Assembly: GCA_947453875.1 (NCBI GenBank)
Contig: CANGIH010000099.1
Span: forward strand, 1 to 7,679
Length of the DNA stretch: 7,679 bases
From: Planctomycetaceae bacterium
GTDB lineage: Bacteria > Planctomycetota > Planctomycetia > Pirellulales > UBA1268
Direction of reading: 5' to 3'
The translations under genes were made by a program, and so were the position numbers. The notes beneath the pieces were generated by a model. That model did not search any database and had not been told where the DNA came from. It saw only the letters and a list, made by a program, of their open reading frames with translations. Below, piece by piece: positions 1 to 6,351 of the stretch (its first letter is position 1; the number at the start of each line of letters is the position of its first letter).

Positions 1-959
1 AGATCCGGCCCCCGAAGGAGAGCGAGCGCTACTTCGCCCTGCTCCGCGTCGAGGCGATCAATGGCGAGGATCCGGCCAAGCTCTCCACTCGGGTGTTCTT
101 CGACGATCTCACCCCGCTTCACCCCGACCGGCGGATCGTCATGGAGACGACGCCGGAAGAGATCGCGATGCGCGTCGTCGATCTGATCGTGCCGATCGGG
201 TTCGGGCAGCGCGGTCTGATCGTCAGCCCGCCGCGGGCCGGCAAGACGATCCTCCTCCAGAAGATGGCCAAGTCGGTGCTGGCCAACTACCCGGAGGCCT
301 ACGTCTTCATGCTCCTCATCGACGAGCGGCCGGAAGAGGTCACCGACATGGAGCGGCAGGTGAAGGGGCCCTCCTGCGAAGTGATCAGTTCGACCTTCGA
401 CGAGAATGCCGCCCGCCACATCCAGGTGGCGGAGATGGTGATCGAGAAGGCGAAGCGGCTCGTGGAATACGGCCGCGATGTGGTCATCTTCCTCGATTCG
501 ATCACCCGTCTGGCGCGGGCCTGGAACGCCGAGGTTCCCAATTCAGGCAAGATCCTCTCCGGCGGCGTCGATGCCGGCGCCCTCCAGCGGCCGAAACGCT
601 TCTTCGGCAGTGCCCGCAAAGTGGAGGAGGGGGGCTCGCTGACGATCATCGCCACGGCGCTGGTCGACACCGGCAGCAAGATGGACGAGGTGATCTTCGA
701 GGAATTCAAGGGAACGGGCAATCTGGAGATCGTCCTCGACCGTCGGCTCGTCGACAAACGGATCTATCCGGCGATCGACATCAACCGCTCCGGGACGCGC
801 CGTGAGGAGATGCTCATGGACGCCGAGACCCACAGGCGCACCTGCGTGCTGCGGCGTGTCCTCGGCGAGATGAACCCGACCGACGCGATGGAGCTCCTCC
901 TCAACCGGCTCGCCAAGACGAAGAGCAACACCGAATTCCTCCAGGGACTCAAGTCGTGA
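1..959 (+). CDS. rho: Transcription termination factor Rho (5'-truncated by window edge)
   Basis: Rho is a hexameric RNA-dependent ATPase/helicase that ends untranslated transcripts. The frame is open from base 3 (IRPPKESERYFALL), so the gene begins upstream of the window and the GTG at 93 is an internal Val codon. About 318 residues remain: the end of the primary RNA-binding domain and the whole ATPase domain. Visible motifs in order are the P-loop PPRAGKT (Lys codon 243-245), LIDERPEE, the Walker B segment VVIFLDSITRLARA (Asp codon 495-497), the Q-loop region SGGVDAGALQRPKRFFG, the R-loop KGTGN (708-722) and the Arg-finger segment NRSGTR near 780-800. All match E. coli Rho closely, so the enzyme looks active. 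Whether the missing N-terminus carries the long insertion seen in some phyla cannot be judged. The TGA stop overlaps the GTG start of ribH, so the two are probably co-translated. Confidence 0.98.
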   Translation, partial: IRPPKESERYFALLRVEAINGEDPAKLSTRVFFDDLTPLHPDRRIVMETTPEEIAMRVVDLIVPIGFGQRGLIVSPPRAGKTILLQKMAKSVLANYPEAYVFMLLIDERPEEVTDMERQVKGPSCEVISSTFDENAARHIQVAEMVIEKAKRLVEYGRDVVIFLDSITRLARAWNAEVPNSGKILSGGVDAGALQRPKRFFGSARKVEEGGSLTIIATALVDTGSKMDEVIFEEFKGTGNLEIVLDRRLVDKRIYPAIDINRSGTRREEMLMDAETHRRTCVLRRVLGEMNPTDAMELLLNRLAKTKSNTEFLQGLKS

Positions 960-1510
960 AGCAGCAGGAGAGGCAGGACCCATCCGCCGCGTTTGCCCAT
1001 GGAAGGGTCTTCGAGGGGGACAGCACGCGATTGCCGTCGGGCGTGCGCGTGGCCGTCGTCGTGTCGCGGTACAACGCGGCGATCACCGAGCGGATGCTCG
1101 ACGGCGCGGGGCGGACGCTCGCGGCGGCCGGTCTCGACCGCTGGCGGATGGACGTCGCCCGCGTGCCCGGAGCCTTCGAGCTCCCTCTCGCGGCCGATCG
1201 GCTCGCCGCCACCGGCGAGTATGCGGCGGTGATCTGCCTCGGCGCGATCATCCGCGGCGAGACGACCCACGACCAGCACATCGCCGCGGCGGTGGCCGAG
1301 GGGATCGAGCAGGTGGGCCGGTCACGGGGGATTCCCGTCCTCTTCGGGGTGCTCACCTGCCAGTCGATCGAGCAGGCAGTGGCCCGGGCCGGCGGCGACG
1401 ACCGCGTGGCCGCCCATTCGAACAAGGGCGAGGAATGTGCCGAGGCGGCGATCGAGATGATCTCGCTGTTGGGCCAGATCGCCACGGCCACCGGAGGGAA
1501 GATCCGATGA
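956..1510 (+). CDS. ribH: 6,7-dimethyl-8-ribityllumazine synthase (riboflavin synthesis)
   Basis: Lumazine synthase condenses 5-amino-6-ribitylaminouracil with 3,4-dihydroxy-2-butanone 4-phosphate, the penultimate step of riboflavin synthesis, in the cytoplasm as a pentamer or icosahedral shell. The 184-residue product shows VVSRYNAAIT (35-44) at the substrate site, VPGAFELPLAA (70-80), GAIIRGETTHDQHI (96-109) with the catalytic His at 105, GVLTCQSIEQAVARAG (131-146) with the phosphate-binding Arg at 144, and NKGEECAEAAIEM (157-169). It has about 25 more N-terminal residues than short family members, with no signal peptide. The GTG start at 956 is chosen because it makes a GTGA overlap with the rho stop and has AGGGA at 943-947 eight bases upstream; the ATG at 999 is out of frame. 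No FMN riboswitch lies near it, so expression should follow rho. Confidence 0.97.
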   Translation: MKQQERQDPSAAFAHGRVFEGDSTRLPSGVRVAVVVSRYNAAITERMLDGAGRTLAAAGLDRWRMDVARVPGAFELPLAADRLAATGEYAAVICLGAIIRGETTHDQHIAAAVAEGIEQVGRSRGIPVLFGVLTCQSIEQAVARAGGDDRVAAHSNKGEECAEAAIEMISLLGQIATATGGKIR

Positions 1511-1920
1511 CCACCCAGCGTCGCAGTCGGGCCCGCGAGATCGCGTTGCAGGCCCTCTACCAGCTCGACCTCAATCCCCATGTCGCGCCTGACGATCTCA
1601 AGCGGTTCGTCACAGCCCGCCTCCACGGCGGCCCGCTCGTCCCCTTCTCGCTTGAGCTCGTCCGCGGCGTGCAGGGCCACCTTTCCGAGCTCGACACGCT
1701 CCTCGATTCGAGCGCCGAACACTGGCGCGTGGCGCGGATGGCCGCCACCGATCGCGGTATCCTCCGCCTGGCCACGTACGAGATCCTCCACACCGACACC
1801 CCTCCCGCCGCGGCCGCCGACGAGGCGATCGAACTGGCCAAGCGTTACGGGGGGGAGGGCTCGGGGCCCTTCGTGGCAGGCATCCTCGGCCGGATCATCG
1901 CTGATCGGGCCGGGGCCTGA
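1507..1920 (+). CDS. nusB: Transcription antitermination protein NusB
   Basis: NusB binds boxA RNA together with NusE (ribosomal protein S10) and joins the antitermination complex that lets RNA polymerase cross rRNA operons without Rho termination. The product has 137 residues, the usual size, and is all-helical. It opens with RSRAREIALQALYQLDL, the basic first helix that contacts boxA RNA, and continues with MAATDRGILRLATYEIL and DEAIELAKRYGGEGSGPFVAGILGRI, the C-terminal signature. The family's usual Asn in FVNG is Ala here (FVAG). The ATG at 1507 overlaps the ribH stop as ATGA and has GGAGGGAA (1493-1500) six bases upstream; longer readings of this frame starting inside ribH lack such support. 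ribH-nusB adjacency is common across bacteria; having rho just upstream places a terminator and an antiterminator in one operon. Confidence 0.96.
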   Translation: MTTQRRSRAREIALQALYQLDLNPHVAPDDLKRFVTARLHGGPLVPFSLELVRGVQGHLSELDTLLDSSAEHWRVARMAATDRGILRLATYEILHTDTPPAAAADEAIELAKRYGGEGSGPFVAGILGRIIADRAGA

Positions 1921-1967
1921 CCGCCGCCGATTCTGCCCCGCACCACTGCCGACACCGGAGACGATCA

Positions 1968-3002
1968 ATGGGCATCTTCAGCTTCGGCCGCAAGGATCCG
2001 AAGGACACCCCCGCCAACGAGGCTCCACTCTCAGCGGTTCCGGCTGCCGTCGAGGCCCAGGAGAAACCACGGGGGCTCCTCGACCGGCTCAAAGCGGGTT
2101 TGGCAAAGACGGCGCAGGTGCTGCGGACCGACGTTCGCGATCTGTTCAAGCGGGAGGGGAGGCTCGTCGACGAGGACTTCCTCGAGGAACTGCGCGGGGT
2201 GCTCGTCCGCACCGACATGGGGCCGGCGGCCGCCGAGGCGATCGTCGTCGACGTCCGCGAAAGGCTCCGGGCCCGCGTCGTCGATCCCGATGTCGTCCTC
2301 GACTCGATCCGCACCCAGCTCCTCGGACGTCTGCGGAACACCGAGGCGGGGCTGGGCACCGCCGCAAGCGGCCCCACGGTGATCCTCGTCACCGGAGTCA
2401 ATGGTTCCGGCAAGACGACGTCGATCGCGAAGCTCGCGCGGATGTTCACACGCGACGGCAAGCGGGTTGTCCTCGGTGCCGGCGACACCTTCCGGGCGGC
2501 CGCCGTCGAGCAACTCTCGATGTGGGCCGATCGGCTCGGTGCCGAGATTGTCCGCGGCCCGCAGGGGAGCGATCCGGCCAGCGTCGCCCACAAGGCGGTT
2601 GCACGGGCCGTCGAAGTGGGGGCCGATGTCTGCATCGTCGACACCGCCGGCCGCCTGCAGACGCAGTCGAATCTCATGCAGGAGCTCTCCAAGATCCGCC
2701 GTGTGGTGGCCAAGCTCGTGCCGGAGGCGCCGCACGAGGTGCTCCTGGTGATCGACGCCACCGCCGGTCAAAACGCCCTCTCGCAGGCCAAAGGCTTCAA
2801 GGAGGCGGCCGGTTGCACCGGCATCGTGCTGGCGAAGCTCGATGGCTCGGCCCGCGGCGGCGTGATCGTGCCGGTGACCGAGCAGTTCGGTCTGCCGGTG
2901 AAGTTCGTCGGGCTCGGCGAGGGGGCGGACGATCTCGAGCCCTTTGCCCCGGAGCGGTTCGTCGCCGCCCTCCTCGAGGGGGCTTTCGCGCCCGAGGGCT
3001 GA
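1968..3002 (+). CDS. ftsY: Signal recognition particle receptor FtsY
   Basis: FtsY is the membrane-associated GTPase that docks Ffh/ribosome complexes at the SecYEG translocon. The 344-residue protein begins with a short MGIFSFGRK segment that could form the amphipathic membrane-targeting helix. A brief low-complexity linker follows in place of the long acidic A domain of E. coli. The N domain helices (about 36-120) come next, then the G domain: GVNGSGKTT (143-151, P-loop), DTFRAAA (173-179, SRP-GTPase insertion), DTAGR (225-229), AKLDGSARGG (289-298, G4) and GLGEGADDLEPF (315-326, closing loop). G4 has Ala where TKLD is usual, probably neutral because the Lys and Asp are kept. The closing-loop form GLGE...DL.PF separates it from Ffh, and no M domain follows. 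GGAG at 1957-1960 lies seven bases before the ATG. The 47-base gap after nusB suggests membership of the same operon. Confidence 0.97.
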   Translation: MGIFSFGRKDPKDTPANEAPLSAVPAAVEAQEKPRGLLDRLKAGLAKTAQVLRTDVRDLFKREGRLVDEDFLEELRGVLVRTDMGPAAAEAIVVDVRERLRARVVDPDVVLDSIRTQLLGRLRNTEAGLGTAASGPTVILVTGVNGSGKTTSIAKLARMFTRDGKRVVLGAGDTFRAAAVEQLSMWADRLGAEIVRGPQGSDPASVAHKAVARAVEVGADVCIVDTAGRLQTQSNLMQELSKIRRVVAKLVPEAPHEVLLVIDATAGQNALSQAKGFKEAAGCTGIVLAKLDGSARGGVIVPVTEQFGLPVKFVGLGEGADDLEPFAPERFVAALLEGAFAPEG

Positions 3003-3006
3003 ATCG

Positions 3007-3024
3007 GCCGGCGCCGGGGCCGGC
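3007..3024 (+). terminator. Weak GC hairpin just after ftsY
   Basis: GCCGGC at 3007-3012 can pair with GCCGGC at 3019-3024 around a six-base loop, four bases after the ftsY stop. The following AAAGTTT is only a token T-run, so intrinsic termination would be poor. GC-rich DNA gives such hairpins by chance. With Rho encoded in the same operon, Rho-dependent ending is as plausible. Confidence 0.25.
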
Positions 3025-3115
3025 AAAGTTTGCCAGCGCTGCCGATACAGCCGGCATGACCGGCACATCTTTCCAGACCGCATGACGGTTGCGCGGACCT
3101 TGCGGGAGCGCACGG

Positions 3116-3137
3116 TCCACCCGGTTTTCCGGGTGGA
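3116..3137 (+). repeat. Perfect hairpin with TTTT loop in porin leader
   Basis: CCACCCGG (3117-3124) pairs perfectly with CCGGGTGG (3129-3136) around a TTTT loop, and T3116-A3137 adds a ninth pair. Past a two-base bulge, C3113-G3115 could pair with C3140-G3142, but those bases compete with the next structure. No T-run follows, so it does not look like a simple intrinsic terminator. It could be an attenuator element, a stability hairpin or a protein-binding dyad. Confidence 0.6.
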
Positions 3138-3139
3138 GA

Positions 3140-3215
3140 CCGGACGATACCCCTGTGTCGGAATTGCCGAATCTGCGACCGGTACTTGGCGGGCCGGTCG
3201 CAGGGGTGATTCCGG
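3140..3215 (+). ncRNA. Candidate branched RNA structure in porin 5' leader
   Basis: Complementary segments nest as a three-way junction. The closing stem has two parts, CCGGA (3140-3144) with TCCGG (3211-3215) and ACCCC (3149-3153) with GGGGT (3203-3207), separated by a small internal loop. Two arms branch from it: TCGG (3158-3161) with CCGA (3167-3170), and TGCGACCGG (3174-3182) with CCGGTCGCA (3194-3202). An alternative pairing, ACCCCTG (3149-3155) with CAGGGGT (3201-3207), would break the base of the long arm, as a two-state switch would need. It matches no riboswitch I know, and no ligand can be named. The pairings are seen in the sequence; function is inference, and GC-rich DNA makes short stems likely by chance. 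Confidence 0.35.
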
Positions 3216-3282
3216 ATGGACTGGTGGTCCGCCGTACGGAAGCGGCAGGCCGCGCGATCCTTTTCACGGAGCCCTGACTGAC

Positions 3283-4692
3283 ATGAAATTCAACTGGACC
3301 AAACTGCCTCTCCTCGGGGCCGGCCTGACCGCCGCTGCCACGCTCCTTGCCTCCACCGCCGTCGGCCAGACGGGCGGCCTTCCCCCTGTCGCTGCCAATG
3401 TGCCGCAGGAGGACGCCTACCAGATGCGGGCCCTGCCGCCGCAGGAGTCGGCCGAGGAGGTCGCCGAGGCCCCCAACCGCTACCTCGAGACCGAATACCT
3501 CAAGGAACGCGGGATCGCCACCTACGGCTGGATCGACGCCGGCATCGGCGCCAACAACTGGGGTTCGCCCTTCAACGGCCCGATCACCTTCAACGACCGC
3601 AACTGGATGGGCCAGGTCAACCAGCTCTACCTTGTGAACGAGAAAGTGCTCGATCTCGAGGATGGCGGGGCCGACTGGGGCGGTCGAGTCGATCTCCTCT
3701 ATGGCGGTGACTCGATCTTCACCACCGCCCGCGGTCTCGATGGCAACCTGCTCAACCAGTCGCCGGCCGGTGCCCCGAGCTGGAATTCGAGCAAGTACTA
3801 CGGCCTGGCCCTACCGCAGATGTACGGCGAGGTCGGCTATGGCGACCACGCGGTGAAGTTTGGCCACTTCTACACGATCATCGGATACGAAGTCGTCCCG
3901 GCGATCGGTAACTTCTTCTACACGCACGCCTATACGATGCAGTATGGCGAGCCGTTTACCCATACCGGCATCCTCGACACCTGGAAGGCCTCGGACAACG
4001 CCACGGTGTTTGCCGGGATCACCAACGGCTGGGACAACTACAGCGATCCGATCAACGTCCTCGGCATCGCCAACCCCGGCTACCCAGGGGCCAACAGCAA
4101 CGCGGCGTTCCTCGGTGGTGCGTCGTTCAAGAACGACGATGAGACGCAGACGTTGACGATGACGACCTCCAGCGGCAACGAGATCGGCGGGTTCACGTCG
4201 CCGCTGGCGACGATCGGCAACCGGTCGATCCTCAGCACGGTGTATGTCAACGAGCTCAACGACAAGCTGACGTACGTCTTCCAGAACGACAACGGCTGGC
4301 AGTTCAATGCCATCGGCGTGGCCGAGACCCTCGGCCAGCAGCCCGGCACGGCCACCTGGTACGGCATCAACCAGTACATGTTCTACAACATCAGCGACAC
4401 GCTCATCGGTGGCGTGCGGCTGGAGTGGTTCCGCGACAACAACGGTTACCGAGTCCTCAGTCCGATCCGCAACGCGATCTTCGGCGGACCGTATGCGACC
4501 GGCTACCAGGGCAATTTCTGGGAGATGTCGTGGGGCCTCAACTGGAAGCCCAACCGCAACTTCATCATGCGTCCGGAGCTCCGCTACGACTGGTACTCTC
4601 CTGACCATGGCAAGGGCGCGCTCCCCTACGGGAAGAACTTCAACGAGTACGGCCAGCTGTACGGCGGTTGCGACGCGATCTGGCAGTTCTGA
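3283..4692 (+). CDS. Outer-membrane beta-barrel porin, BBP2/OmpL-like (copy A)
   Basis: This 469-residue protein is a predicted secreted outer-membrane porin. The N-terminus is a signal peptide: a Lys-bearing start (MKFNWTK), a hydrophobic core LPLLGAGLTAAATLLAS, and a likely cut after AVG near residue 28. A Pro/Glu-rich linker to about 65 comes next, then a long barrel of alternating aromatic/polar strands rich in Gly, Asn, Trp and Tyr, with GWIDAGIGANNWGSPFNGP (82-100), DSIFTTARGLD, GYEVVPAIGNFFYTHAY and PFTHTG. These resemble the planctomycete putative beta-barrel porin-2 family (PF07642, from memory). The last residue is Phe (AIWQF), as in the C-terminal signal read by the BAM machinery. 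The ATG at 3283 is chosen because the signal peptide starts there; the frame is open further upstream but not gene-like. It is homologous to the convergent minus-strand gene. The substrate is unknown. Confidence 0.88.
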   Translation: MKFNWTKLPLLGAGLTAAATLLASTAVGQTGGLPPVAANVPQEDAYQMRALPPQESAEEVAEAPNRYLETEYLKERGIATYGWIDAGIGANNWGSPFNGPITFNDRNWMGQVNQLYLVNEKVLDLEDGGADWGGRVDLLYGGDSIFTTARGLDGNLLNQSPAGAPSWNSSKYYGLALPQMYGEVGYGDHAVKFGHFYTIIGYEVVPAIGNFFYTHAYTMQYGEPFTHTGILDTWKASDNATVFAGITNGWDNYSDPINVLGIANPGYPGANSNAAFLGGASFKNDDETQTLTMTTSSGNEIGGFTSPLATIGNRSILSTVYVNELNDKLTYVFQNDNGWQFNAIGVAETLGQQPGTATWYGINQYMFYNISDTLIGGVRLEWFRDNNGYRVLSPIRNAIFGGPYATGYQGNFWEMSWGLNWKPNRNFIMRPELRYDWYSPDHGKGALPYGKNFNEYGQLYGGCDAIWQF

Positions 4693-4697
4693 TTGCA

Positions 4698-4732
4698 GCG
4701 TGGAAGAAGCCATCCATGGCCTTCTTCCACGC
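4698..4732. repeat. Perfect 12-bp hairpin after porin A stop
   Basis: GCGTGGAAGAAG (4698-4709) is the exact reverse complement of CTTCTTCCACGC (4721-4732), with an 11-base loop containing CCATCCATGG. It begins five bases after the porin A stop. No T-run follows, so it is not a classical terminator. It may protect the porin mRNA 3' end or assist termination. Confidence 0.7.
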
Positions 4733-4734
4733 GG

Positions 4735-4771
4735 GTGACCGGGAGAAACGCCACGGGTTTCTCCCGGTCAC
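4735..4771. repeat. Perfect 15-bp hairpin, tandem to the previous one
   Basis: GTGACCGGGAGAAAC (4735-4749) is the exact reverse complement of GTTTCTCCCGGTCAC (4757-4771), with a seven-base loop GCCACGG. It starts two bases after the 12-bp hairpin. A 15-bp perfect stem is not a chance event in a 216-base gap. No T-run follows. A smaller inverted repeat, CATCGC (4775-4780) with GCGATG (4786-4791), comes directly after it. Confidence 0.72.
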
Positions 4772-4853
4772 GAGCATCGCATCCGGCGATGTGACAGCCG
4801 CCTCCGGTACGCAAGCATCCATCCAAGGCGTGCTTCCAAGCCAGCCACGAAAC

Positions 4854-4892
4854 ACACCGCCCGCCGGGATTCCGGCGGGCGGTGTCGTTTTT
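4854..4892 (+). terminator. Strong intrinsic terminator, probably bidirectional
   Basis: ACACCGCCCGCCGG (4854-4867) pairs perfectly with CCGGCGGGCGGTGT (4872-4885) around a GATT loop, followed by CG and TTTTT (4888-4892). This is a textbook Rho-independent terminator for the rightward porin A transcript. Read leftward, the same stem lies just beyond the porin B stop, preceded by an A-run and followed by GTTTCG, so it can serve porin B too, more weakly. The rest of 4693-4908 apart from the listed hairpins has no gene. Confidence 0.85.
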
Positions 4893-4908
4893 CGCGCAAG
4901 CTCCGCGG

Positions 4909-6351
4909 TCAGAATTGGAAGACCGCGTCGCAGCCGGCGTAGAACTGGCCGAGGCGGTCGCCCGACGTGCCGATCCCCTGACCGATGCCGCGGCCGTAGG
5001 GGCGGTTCGCGCCCTCGTTCGGCGTGAACCAGTCATAGCGGAGTTCGGGGCGGAAGACCCAGTTTGTATTGGGGCGGTAGTTGAGCCCGAGCGTGAAATC
5101 CCAGAAGTTGCCTGCAAATCCCCCCGACCAGTAGCCCGGGTTTCCGGCCTGCGCGAGGTTGCGGTACGGGAGGTAGACGAGATAGCCGTTGATGTCGCGG
5201 AAGTATTCCAGCCGCGCGCCGCCGGTCCAGCGCTCGTCAAACTTCCAGGACACCCATTGGACGAACGAATACCACTGCGCCAGGCCCGGTTGCTGGCCGA
5301 GGTTGCCGGCGGGAAGCGCGGAGTTGAACTGCCAGGCTGTGTCCCCTTGCGCGACATAGGTCAGCCGGTCGGTGACGTCGTTTCTGTAGACGGTGCTGAC
5401 GAGGGTGCGGTTGCCGACGAGTGAACCGTCACCCGGCTGCGGACCGAGCGGCGAAAGTTCGTTGCCGGTGATCGTGATCAGGGCGAGGGACTGCCTGCCG
5501 TCGTCGCTCTTGAGCGTCGCACCCCCGATGAAGCCCGCAGTGCTCGCGGCCCCTGGGTAGGAACGGTTGACGATCGCCCAGGGGCCTTGGAGGGGCATCG
5601 AATCGCTGAAGTTGTTCCAGCCGTCATGGATTCCTGCGTAGACCGTCAAGCCGTCGTCTGGCTTCCAGGAGCCGATCATGCCGGTGAGCGTGAACGGCTG
5701 GTACATCATCGAATAGGCGTGGGTGTAGAAGAAATTGGCGACCGCGGGCACCTGTTCGTAGCCGCTGATGCAGTAGCAGTGGCCGAAGCGGAGGTTCGTG
5801 TCGGCGTAGGCGATGTCAGCGTAGAGTTGCGGCAGGGCCAGGCCGTAGTCCTTCGTGAAGGCCCACGAGGCGACGTTTTCGATCGCGTCACGCGGGTAGA
5901 GAAAGGCATCGAGGCCGCGGGCGGTGGTGAAGATCGAATCGGTTCCCATGAGGAGGTCGGCACGACCGCCCCACGCCCAGCCCTCTCCTCCGGTGTCGGC
6001 CACCCGTTCGGTGGCGACGACCATCTGGTTGACCTGTCCCTGCCAGGCACGATCAGCCATGACGATCGGGCCATTGAAGGGGCTGCCCCAGTTGTTGGCG
6101 CCCATTCCGGCCTCGATCCAGCCGAAGGTGGAGAAACCTCGATCCTCGAGCATGCCAGCGGAGATGAATCGCTTGGGCCCGGTCGGAGCGGTGGTCGCTT
6201 CCACGCCAATTGATGGTGGTGCGGCGATCGATGCAGTGAGACTTTCCAGCGGCGCGTCTTCGGCGCGCAGCCCGACCATGCCGAGCATGCACGCCGTGCA
6301 TGCCAGCCACGTTCCGCGCCAATCGCCGGATCGCAGCATGTTGGGAGCCAA
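4909..6351 (-). CDS. Outer-membrane beta-barrel porin, BBP2/OmpL-like (copy B)
   Basis: This 480-residue protein is a paralogue of the convergent porin A. Shared blocks include GANNWGSPFNGP, GQVNQ, DSIFTTARGLD, DYGLALPQ/YYGLALPQ, NFFYTHAY, LTYV, WQFN, LGQQPG, FRPELRYDW/MRPELRYDW and a terminal Phe (AVFQF). Identity by eye is about 60% in the N-terminal barrel region and lower in the loops. The N-terminus (RSGDWRG then TWLACTACMLGMVGLRA) is a signal peptide, probably cut after LRA, so the protein should sit in the outer membrane as a porin of unknown substrate. The start may be TTG at 6351, with GGGGA six bases and GGAGG twelve bases upstream, or ATG at 6339, which has no ribosome-binding site; either keeps the signal peptide. 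Unlike copy A it has a Cys-X-Cys pair (192, 194) in GHCYCISGYE, and its loops differ most in the middle. Confidence 0.86.
   Translation of the reverse strand: MAPNMLRSGDWRGTWLACTACMLGMVGLRAEDAPLESLTASIAAPPSIGVEATTAPTGPKRFISAGMLEDRGFSTFGWIEAGMGANNWGSPFNGPIVMADRAWQGQVNQMVVATERVADTGGEGWAWGGRADLLMGTDSIFTTARGLDAFLYPRDAIENVASWAFTKDYGLALPQLYADIAYADTNLRFGHCYCISGYEQVPAVANFFYTHAYSMMYQPFTLTGMIGSWKPDDGLTVYAGIHDGWNNFSDSMPLQGPWAIVNRSYPGAASTAGFIGGATLKSDDGRQSLALITITGNELSPLGPQPGDGSLVGNRTLVSTVYRNDVTDRLTYVAQGDTAWQFNSALPAGNLGQQPGLAQWYSFVQWVSWKFDERWTGGARLEYFRDINGYLVYLPYRNLAQAGNPGYWSGGFAGNFWDFTLGLNYRPNTNWVFRPELRYDWFTPNEGANRPYGRGIGQGIGTSGDRLGQFYAGCDAVFQF

Larger units (their letters stand above)
3003..3282 (+). other. 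Non-coding leader between ftsY and the first porin gene
   Basis: These 280 bases hold no convincing gene. A TTG-started reading (3089-3277) stops five bases before the porin ATG but has no Shine-Dalgarno sequence and no recognisable product. No clear -35/-10 pair is visible, so the porin promoter is not placed. The stretch is rich in inverted repeats: a strong TTTT-loop hairpin, then a region that can close into a branched structure (listed separately), then smaller possible stems at 3218-3230 (GGAC/GTCC) and 3242-3253 (GCGG/CCGC). GGAG at 3268-3271 is the likely porin ribosome-binding site, eleven bases from the ATG. Confidence 0.6.

Noticed and set aside
949..1968. A 339-codon minus-strand open reading opposite ribH and nusB.
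   Set aside because: It is antisense to two certain genes, with no recognisable motifs and no ribosome-binding site.
2832..2846. AKLD instead of TKLD at the G4 guanine-specificity motif of FtsY.
   Set aside because: The Lys and Asp that matter for guanine recognition are kept, and substitution at the first position is likely tolerated. Not evidence of altered function.
1580..3085. A 501-codon plus-strand open reading overlapping nusB and ftsY in another frame.
   Set aside because: It is Arg/Pro/Gly-rich low-complexity translation with no family resemblance, and both nusB and ftsY in the other frames are unmistakable. Long shadow frames are expected at this GC content.
3218..3260. Faint resemblance of GGAAGCGGCAGG to the SRP RNA tip, tempting because ftsY is upstream.
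   Set aside because: The conserved GGAAGGAAGCAG-type tetraloop and symmetric loop of SRP RNA are not present, and no suitable flanking helix forms.
3089..3277. A 62-codon reading ending five bases before the porin A start, considered as a leader peptide or small protein.
   Set aside because: TTG start without a Shine-Dalgarno sequence, no recognisable product, and it runs through strong inverted repeats better explained as RNA structure. Not fully excluded.
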